DNA of 32,159 bases from the NCBI RefSeq assembly GCF_000686665.1, contig NZ_JMLH01000033.1, positions 1 through 32,159 on the forward strand, written 5' to 3'. The DNA is from Thomasclavelia saccharogumia DSM 17460 (GTDB taxonomy: Bacteria; Bacillota_I; Bacilli_A; Erysipelotrichales; Coprobacillaceae). The notes under the pieces are model-generated. The model had not been told where the DNA came from. It did not search any database and was given only the letters and a program-made list of their open reading frames with translations. Positions within the stretch are counted from its first letter, which is position 1. Every line of letters begins with the position of its first letter. Positions 28,601 to 32,159 of the stretch are shown one piece after another. The translations under genes and the position numbers were made by a program.

Positions 28601-28940
28601 AGACCGCTTTGTAAGTGTCCGCATGATCTGTCGTAAAATCCTCATTCTTATCATTCTTTGCTTCCTCAAATGTGACTTTAACCTTGTTATCATCCTTGAT
28701 TTCCAGTCCGGTATAATCTGATTTCACATTAAATACACTGCCTGTTTCGATTTCATAATCTTTGGCAGTCACCACCTCATCTTCATCCAGAAGGTCTTTC
28801 ACTTCCTCATAAAGTGGAGGTTTCTCCTCTGGCTGGATCTCCGCTGCATATGCCGTCATCGGAGATAGCACTGTACTAAGCATTGTCATGCCTGCCAGCA
28901 AGCCAGATACTACTTTTCTAAAATTACCTTTTTTCTTCAT
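22611..28940 (-). CDS. Cell-wall-anchored Cna-B-repeat surface protein with thioester-like head domain (2109 aa)
   Basis: A signal peptide (KKKGNFRKVVSGLLAGM...AYA, cleavage near residue 32) is followed by an acidic Thr/Ser/Glu-rich stretch (about 135-225). A thioester-type head domain follows, with Cys289 in TAYCVQPSKPGPG and LVHLAASYANG about 60 residues later. I then count 14 Cna-B/SpaA-type repeats, each opening with a strand such as IEIVKKDD or VEITKSDV and closing with YYVKExxAPxGY-like sequence. Such repeats usually form Lys-Asn isopeptide bonds. The C-terminus has a sorting signal of the APKTGD type, a hydrophobic segment and CRKRKSK. The protein probably forms a long stalk on the donor surface and may promote mating contact or adhesion (inference). 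GAGAGGA lies 7 nt before the ATG. Confidence 0.93.
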   Translation of the reverse strand: MKKKGNFRKVVSGLLAGMTMLSTVLSPMTAYAAEIQPEEKPPLYEEVKDLLDEDEVVTAKDYEIETGSVFNVKSDYTGLEIKDDNKVKVTFEEAKNDKNEDFTTDHADTYKAVYYVEPVNQEHPKYQISRKLIVREKETEVQTETEGSEAVTESETAGSEQQTEETENSEADSELLPTEEVTESEIEEFDSQASELLPDMEEDTENTTDSETGLTVSDAMEQAEEEGIDLYAMEAGETVTFMAKTSARSVQKVSVTRGTLYRYADYGYGSYLTYQYTVQFGNVSATAYCVQPSKPGPGTGNYTISKVGDGKTLAKVCYYGTKAAGDEGFFTEENGYGNLSAGAKFILVHLAASYANGSGDAFSGANSTAKNLAMKLYNYCVSQPEIPDVAMSFSDGDVKAYVDGNSQRTKDITFKADKLQTITMKLPSGVKLHNLSTGTTSKAGASVEICGGTKFYLSAPLTQVSDVAQSWSSTMKGSITKDYSAYKITTGSDTQDLALVFGEGVTDEKYIDFKVSWIEQATIEIVKKDDTADVNLAGAVFGVYSDEACTKLITQMPATDKNGKSSVTIIKTQDTVYLKEITAPQGYVVNATATNVKLVASKTSAVTVENKEQLAELTIYKEGQVLIGAEVSESGTVFQYENRRQKNAVYNVYAGADIVTAYGTKVYSKGDLVKENLTTGENGSVTLKNLHLGTYVVKEAKAPDNFYNGSEEKPVTLTYAGQNKEVVFADVTFNNERQKADVSVVKQDKDIKKPLNGGIFALYASDDIRNADGTVVVKKGTLIEKATTGADGNAKFTADLPIGYSYFVKEDQAPEGYVRNTEDVYTFKFSYTNDKEATVSFAHTFSNDRVTAKINLFKVDKETGKAVPQGDATLKGAVYGLYAREDIVHPDGATGTIYKAGEQVASLTTDDKGQASVNGLYLGKYYIKEITPPTGYLADTEEHDLTCSYEGDMTSEVKRECTSSEQVIKQPFQIIKAANNGKTDADLLSGAGFTVYLKSSLTKKADGSYDFDSAKPVVSGENGATEIFTDEKGYACSIPLPFGSYIVRETTTPHNYKPVDDFEVNITEHHPNEPQIWRVLLDEEFKAKLKIVKKDDETKKSVLIAGTEFKVYDLDNKKYVEQVTTYPVTTTHKSYFTDSQGYLIMPKNLKIGHYRIEEVNAPEGYTINKNYVEIAVDANTAYQMDSESGDAIITVDYENHPVKGKLTIYKKGELLTGFKKDFVYEERYLKGAEFNVYAAENIFTPDYQKDENGNRQLIYAKDALVTAVTTGEDGKAVAENLPLGSYYVVEKTAPEGFVLNHDRSDVTFVYADQDTPVIEQEVTVGDDRQKVAIQVEKQDAENGATVAGAVFGIYNKEDIKADGKVIVKAETLLQEMTSDNDGLAVCTLDLPLGQYYVKELKAPAGFVSSDEVLNLNASYQGQDVKAVKLKTVKKNQPTTVEITKSDVTTGVELDGAKLTVLDKEGNVVDQWISVKDQPHVIKRLTVGEEYTLREEMAPYGYLKATDVKFTLEDTAEIQKVEMKDEVPTGLLIINKNGEFLDKVTLLDHVKGTVEHLFEYVTGSLTDVTFDVFAAEDIKAADGVSEDYFKADEKVGTITTDSNGIAQMGDLPAGKYYVKEVKTAHGYVLDKEPRYVDLSYRDQDTPVITYDEKWQNARQKVKVTVLKKEKDTERVLAGGVFGLYTSEDIKNAKGEVLLEKDSLIEQRVTDEKGQITFTADLPVDGKYYVKEVFAPDGFVTTDEVQEFTFEYAGEDQAEVSYDFTFENQPTTVELTKTDLTTGEELPGAHLKVTDSDGNTVDEWTSTEEIHVIKELVVGKEYTMTETKPADGYVTAESITFTVENTAEIQKVEMKDDVTKVEISKTDITGETEIPGAKLTILDKDDQVVESWTSTEETHYIEKLPIGKYTLREEQAPKGYLLTSDVTFEVTDTGEVQKVAMKDDTAKGKVILNKTDKSSGEPLKGVEFELRDSKGKVLETLKTDAAGHAESKLYEIATFKNGKYDTAIKYYLVETKTLDGYTLDQTKHEVTFAYANDSTPVVEVTFNLTNEKPEVPETPNTPDTPQSHEETKVSNAPKTGDSTNIWLPILLLVISTGGMAGLYICRKRKSK

Positions 28941-28971
28941 GCTAAGGTCCTCTCTTTCATATATTTGTATT

Positions 28972-28997
28972 AAAACAGACAGTCCTTAGACTGCCTG
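28972..28997 (-). terminator. Terminator between topB and the surface-protein gene
   Basis: A 9-bp stem (28976-28984 with 28989-28997, one G-U pair) has a 4-nt loop and is followed on the minus strand by T4. It sits 12 bp after the topB stop and upstream of the next ribosome binding site. Confidence 0.7.
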
Positions 28998-29008
28998 CAA
29001 TACACTAC

Positions 29009-31081
29009 TTATCGTTGTGGAAAAATCAGATTGAACTGTACATTTCCCTCTCCGGGATCAACCATCTCCACAGTTGCTTCGTACTGTCTCCCTGTTTTTC
29101 TTGATACCAGATCCTTATAATGGATTTTTCCTTTAGACAGGAACTTCTTTGCTGCCGCCTTATCCATCTTTTTCCCCTGGCTTGCAAGGAATTTATCATT
29201 CTTCCATAAGGCAAAAGCACAGTTCCGGTCAGAACAGTAAAAGTTTACTTTTCCTTCCCTGACATCAGCTCCACAGCGGGGACATTTGCCAATGACTTCT
29301 CCTTTTGCTTTTCCCTGAAACTGCTCTTTCTTTTCTTCTGAAATCCCCTGATATCTGGCAACCAGTTCCTGCATCAGCTCTGTAATCCCATTTAGGAATT
29401 CATCTGCTGTCTCTGTATTCTGGGCAATGTGATTCAATGCCATTTCCCACTCTGCTGTCATCTTCGGAGATTTAATCTCATCCGGCAGAACCGTAATCAG
29501 TACATTGCCATCATCTGTCGGCACAAGATTTTTCTTTTCCCTTTTCACAAAACCAGACTGAATCAGTTTTTCAATGATTGCTGCCCTTGTTGCCGGTGTG
29601 CCAAGTCCTTTCTTTTCTGTATCTTCGGTCAGTTCTTCATTCCCTGCACGTTCCATAGCAGAAAGCAGGGTATCTTCTGTGTACTGTTTCGGTGGCTGTG
29701 TAAAATGCTCCGATACAAAAGAATCACAAGGACCGTAATGCTTGCCATCCCAGATATCCAGCTCCGGCTCTTCTTTTTCACTCTTTACGCCAAAGAACTG
29801 TTTCAATTTATTTTCGATTGACTTGAATCCTTCCTGCTTTGTTTTCTTTGCTGAGAGATAAAACGTATGATAATTACAGGTAATCTGGCATTTATGGCTT
29901 TCATAAATATAAGGACCTGCGGTTGCTGTCAGTACCCTGGCACTGATCAGATACAAAATCTTGCAGTTTCGTTCTTTCAGTTTACCTATATCTGCCTTTG
30001 CTACTTCCACGGTCGGGATAATTGCATGGTGATCAGATACTTTCTTTGAATTTAATACCTTACTCACGTCCGGCTGATATTCCAGCCCTTCGGCATAGGG
30101 CATTTTCCCAAGTAACATCTGAATCAGAGTTTCTGTGCTTTCTTCCATCTCATCTGTCAGATACTGGCTGTCTGTTCTCGGATAAGTGACCAGCTTCTGC
30201 TCATACATCTCCTGCACGGCATCCAATGTCTGCTGTGCGGTATAACCAAACATTCTGTTTGCTTCCCTCTGCAGAGTGGTCAGATCATAAAGCTTCGGAG
30301 GGCGGACTGTTTTCTCTTTCACATCATCCTTCTCCACTTCGCACATACGCTCCATACAGTCCGCAGCCACTCTATCTGCATCTTCTTTTTTCTGAAAATG
30401 CTCTGTGACCGCATCCATATCGTCAAACTTGATATGAGCCATATAATATTTCTCTTTGGTAAATTCCTTGATCTTCTGATTTCGATCCACAATCATAGCA
30501 AGTGTTGGTGTCTGTACTCTTCCAACTTTCAGATTCTGGTTATACAGAACGGAAAAAAGACGGCTCGCATTGATTCCCACCAGCCAGTCTGCCTTTGCCC
30601 TGCAAAGTGCTGACTGATAGAGACTGTCATAACACGAACCGTCTTTTAATGACGCAAATCCATCTTTAATTGCCTGTTCTTCCATGGAAGAGATCCAAAG
30701 CCGCTTCATCGGCTTTTTGCATCCTGCCTGCTCATACACCAAACGAAAGATCAACTCTCCTTCACGTCCTGCATCAGTAGCACAGATCACCTCATCTACT
30801 TTGGAATCTCTCATCAGTTTCTTTAAGATTCCAAACTGCTTCTTTGTACCCTCCAAAATCTTGTGTTTCCAACATTCCGGCACAATCGGCAGATCTTCAT
30901 ATTTCCATTTTTTATATTTTTCATCGTATTCCGATGCATCGCATAATCCAACCAGATGTCCTACGCACCAGGAAACGATATAACCGTTTCCCTCCACGTA
31001 GCCATCTTTTCTTGTTCTGGCTCCAAGCACGGAAGCCAGTGCCATCGCAACCGATGGCTTTTCTGCAATCACTAATTTCAT
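29009..31081 (-). CDS. topB: DNA topoisomerase III (type IA)
   Basis: The 690-aa type IA topoisomerase relaxes and decatenates DNA through a covalent tyrosine intermediate. The N-terminal TOPRIM domain has VIAEKPSVA (Glu7) and ATDAGREGEL (from Asp103). The catalytic tyrosine is Tyr300 in LVTYPRTDSQYL. A C-terminal zinc-ribbon-like motif, CPRCGADV...FYCSDRNCAF, and a short DNA-binding tail follow. Full length for mobile-element TopB enzymes. TopB is a regular member of Tn1549/CTn conjugation modules, where it is thought to help process transferred DNA. The ATG directly abuts the stop of the preceding gene (TAAATG), so the two are translationally coupled. Confidence 0.96.
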   Translation of the reverse strand: MKLVIAEKPSVAMALASVLGARTRKDGYVEGNGYIVSWCVGHLVGLCDASEYDEKYKKWKYEDLPIVPECWKHKILEGTKKQFGILKKLMRDSKVDEVICATDAGREGELIFRLVYEQAGCKKPMKRLWISSMEEQAIKDGFASLKDGSCYDSLYQSALCRAKADWLVGINASRLFSVLYNQNLKVGRVQTPTLAMIVDRNQKIKEFTKEKYYMAHIKFDDMDAVTEHFQKKEDADRVAADCMERMCEVEKDDVKEKTVRPPKLYDLTTLQREANRMFGYTAQQTLDAVQEMYEQKLVTYPRTDSQYLTDEMEESTETLIQMLLGKMPYAEGLEYQPDVSKVLNSKKVSDHHAIIPTVEVAKADIGKLKERNCKILYLISARVLTATAGPYIYESHKCQITCNYHTFYLSAKKTKQEGFKSIENKLKQFFGVKSEKEEPELDIWDGKHYGPCDSFVSEHFTQPPKQYTEDTLLSAMERAGNEELTEDTEKKGLGTPATRAAIIEKLIQSGFVKREKKNLVPTDDGNVLITVLPDEIKSPKMTAEWEMALNHIAQNTETADEFLNGITELMQELVARYQGISEEKKEQFQGKAKGEVIGKCPRCGADVREGKVNFYCSDRNCAFALWKNDKFLASQGKKMDKAAAKKFLSKGKIHYKDLVSRKTGRQYEATVEMVDPGEGNVQFNLIFPQR

Positions 31082-31885
31082 TTACTCCTGCTCCTCTTCT
31101 TCATCTTCCAGCACATTATCGTCAAAATCTTCATCTCTCAGGATTTCCGGTTCTGTACTTTCTTCCTGCTCATCTGCATCGTCTACTTCCCGTTTTTCTG
31201 ACTCTGAATCTTCGGATTCATCTTCATCCTCTTCCATCTCATCCTCGTCATCATATTCATGCTTCGGTTTATAGACTTTGAAGTAATATCCTCCTGCCGC
31301 AGCTCCGACTGCTACCAGTGCAATCAGAAGATACGTTCCAAATGGGCTTTTATCTTCTGGCATCTGAATGTCATCCTCTACCTTATCTTTCTCAGCTGTC
31401 TCTGTCGTTTCCAGCTTTTCTTCCTCTGCTTTTTTCTCTGGTTCTGCATAAACCGTATCTACTTCCGGAAGTGTCACGGAATCAGAAAGCGTGAAGTTCA
31501 TCAGATCTTTCTCACTGACTTCGGTAAGGAAATACACATTATCCTGAGATTTTGAATTATCAATAATCAGATAGAAAATCTTACCACTCTTAGTTGAAAT
31601 GGTATAAAACTCTTTTGTGCCTTCCGTAGCTGTTTTTGTAACAGAATCTGCTGTCTCACCTTCTTTATTAAGCTGTTCCTCGATACCTGTCACTGTCCGA
31701 TCATCCACGGTTCCTTTTGCATCTGTCGGCTCAGAAGCCTGTGCATCCTGTGGAAGTGGTGAAGTCGTTGTTTTCTCAGTCCCAGTTGCATCTGCACTTG
31801 TCGTAGTTGCCATTGCACCATTGCTGTCACTGGAAGTTTTCTGTTTCTCTGCCTGCTTCTTTGCCCATTCATAAGTAAGCGTCAA
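31082..31885 (-). CDS. DUF4366/CD1107-like membrane protein, 5' end replaced by IS66
   Basis: The product has a Ser/Thr-rich segment (about 15-85), the conserved core KEFYTISTKSGKIFYLIIDN...VYFLTEVSEKDLMNF (about 91-131), one membrane segment (TYLLIALVAVGAAAGGYYF, about 184-202), and an extremely acidic cytoplasmic tail. This is the layout of the DUF4366/CD1107 protein encoded next to topB in Tn1549-like elements, a presumed part of the conjugation apparatus. Family members normally begin with a signal peptide; none is encoded in the remaining host sequence. The ORF start is a TTG that lies inside the IS66 end (junction at 31874/31875), so the true start was lost by insertion. The open frame extends to 31936 without an ATG and codes for KKYLWFFLLCVSYLTLTY from IS sequence. 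It may be non-functional. Confidence 0.8.
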   Translation of the reverse strand: MTLTYEWAKKQAEKQKTSSDSNGAMATTTSADATGTEKTTTSPLPQDAQASEPTDAKGTVDDRTVTGIEEQLNKEGETADSVTKTATEGTKEFYTISTKSGKIFYLIIDNSKSQDNVYFLTEVSEKDLMNFTLSDSVTLPEVDTVYAEPEKKAEEEKLETTETAEKDKVEDDIQMPEDKSPFGTYLLIALVAVGAAAGGYYFKVYKPKHEYDDEDEMEEDEDESEDSESEKREVDDADEQEESTEPEILRDEDFDDNVLEDEEEEQE

Positions 31886-31907
31886 ATAGCTTACACATAA
31901 AAGAAAG

Positions 31908-31944
31908 AACCATAAGTACTTTTTTATAATAATAACTTATGGTT
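31908..31944 (-). terminator. Hairpin after the IS66 transposase gene
   Basis: A perfect 10-bp stem (31908-31917 with 31935-31944, AACCATAAGT/ACTTATGGTT) has a 17-nt loop. On the minus strand a T-rich stretch (CTTTCTTTT) follows. It is about 30 bp after the transposase stop and is AT-rich, so a weak terminator at best. Confidence 0.45.
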
Positions 31945-31974
31945 TTATTATTTAAGCGCCAAAAGATCATATTC

Positions 31975-32159
31975 CTATGATTTTTTGGTCTCATATAGTT
32001 TTGATGGCAATTCTGACCAGGGCATTACCCCTTCAAGAATCGCTCGATCTCTCATGTCTTTTCCAGGCAGTGTACTTAGCAGATATTTGATATAATCATA
32101 TGGTTTCAGACCGTTTAGTTTTGCTGATTCAACTAGACTGTATATCCATGAACTTGCTT
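31975..32159 (-). CDS. IS66-family transposase, C-terminal fragment (partial)
   Basis: The last 60 or so residues of a transposase whose start lies outside the window. WIYSLVESAKLNGLKPYDYI followed by KYLLSTLP and then VMPWSELP matches the short C-terminal element of IS66 TnpC proteins (IYSxxETAKxNGLxPxxYLxYLL ... LPWSxxLP). The frame stays open to the window's right end and stops with TAG at 31975. The DDE catalytic part is outside the window, so activity cannot be judged. Confidence 0.88.
   Translation of the reverse strand, partial: ASSWIYSLVESAKLNGLKPYDYIKYLLSTLPGKDMRDRAILEGVMPWSELPSKLYETKKS

Larger units (their letters stand above)
31875..32159 (-). mobile_element. IS66-family insertion sequence, 3' end (continues beyond the window)
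   Basis: The element ends at 31875 with GTAAGCG, the ending typical of IS66-family elements. Positions 31875-31894 also form a short hairpin (GTAAGC-N8-GCTTAC). The transposase C-terminus lies inside and points toward the interrupted conjugation gene. The other end and the target duplication lie outside the window. Confidence 0.8.

Overview
The window suggests a low-GC anaerobic Firmicute, most likely a Lachnospiraceae/Clostridia gut-type bacterium. The reasons are AGGAGG-type ribosome binding sites, an agr-type peptide quorum-sensing locus, and a Tn1549/CTn-like conjugative-element backbone of the kind common in that family (DUF4366/CD1107-like protein, TopB, Cna-B surface protein, DUF5688 protein, giant SNF2 helicase-methylase, YodL protein). 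Every gene I accept is on the minus strand, so the window reads functionally from right to left. This is assigned by reading motifs; no database search was possible.

Right part (about 10.64-32.16 kb): integrative conjugative element (ICE) backbone. At the far right is the end of an IS66-family insertion sequence (transposase C-terminus plus a GTAAGCG terminus at 31875), inserted into the 5' end of a DUF4366/CD1107-like gene. Then follow topoisomerase III, a 2109-aa cell-wall-anchored protein with about 14 Cna-B-type repeats, a 46-aa basic ORF, a DUF5688 protein, a 2560-aa protein combining an N6-adenine-type methyltransferase and an SNF2 helicase, and a 918-aa YodL-domain protein. Hairpins with terminator character lie in five of these gene gaps. 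Three of the proteins share a C-terminal 'IHxRLE' tail.

Middle part (about 7.3-10.6 kb): a complete agr-like quorum-sensing locus. In transcription order it holds a small Cro/CI regulator, a LytTR response regulator (AgrA-like), a GHKL histidine kinase (AgrC-like), a 51-aa AgrD pro-peptide, and the AgrB membrane protease. A perfect 16-bp palindrome precedes the response regulator. A second copy with the same half-sites and spacing (GTTAG-N6-CTAAC) lies immediately after agrB, in front of the biosynthetic genes.

Left part (1 to about 7.25 kb): a visibly more AT-rich nonribosomal peptide operon. It holds serine O-acetyltransferase, Sfp-type phosphopantetheinyl transferase, type II thioesterase, SagB-type (thiazoline) oxidase, a FAAL-like acyl-AMP ligase, and an NRPS that begins with carrier-heterocyclization-adenylation domains and runs off the left edge. 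The heterocyclization signature (DxxxxD) and the start of a cysteine-type adenylation code (D-L-Y), together with the oxidase and the Ser-to-OAS enzyme, point to an acyl-primed, cysteine-derived thiazoline/thiazole product.

Working hypothesis: this is a mobile-element cargo in which cell density, sensed through the cyclic AgrD peptide, switches on synthesis of an acyl-thiazole nonribosomal metabolite. No intergenic stretch exceeds 300 bases.
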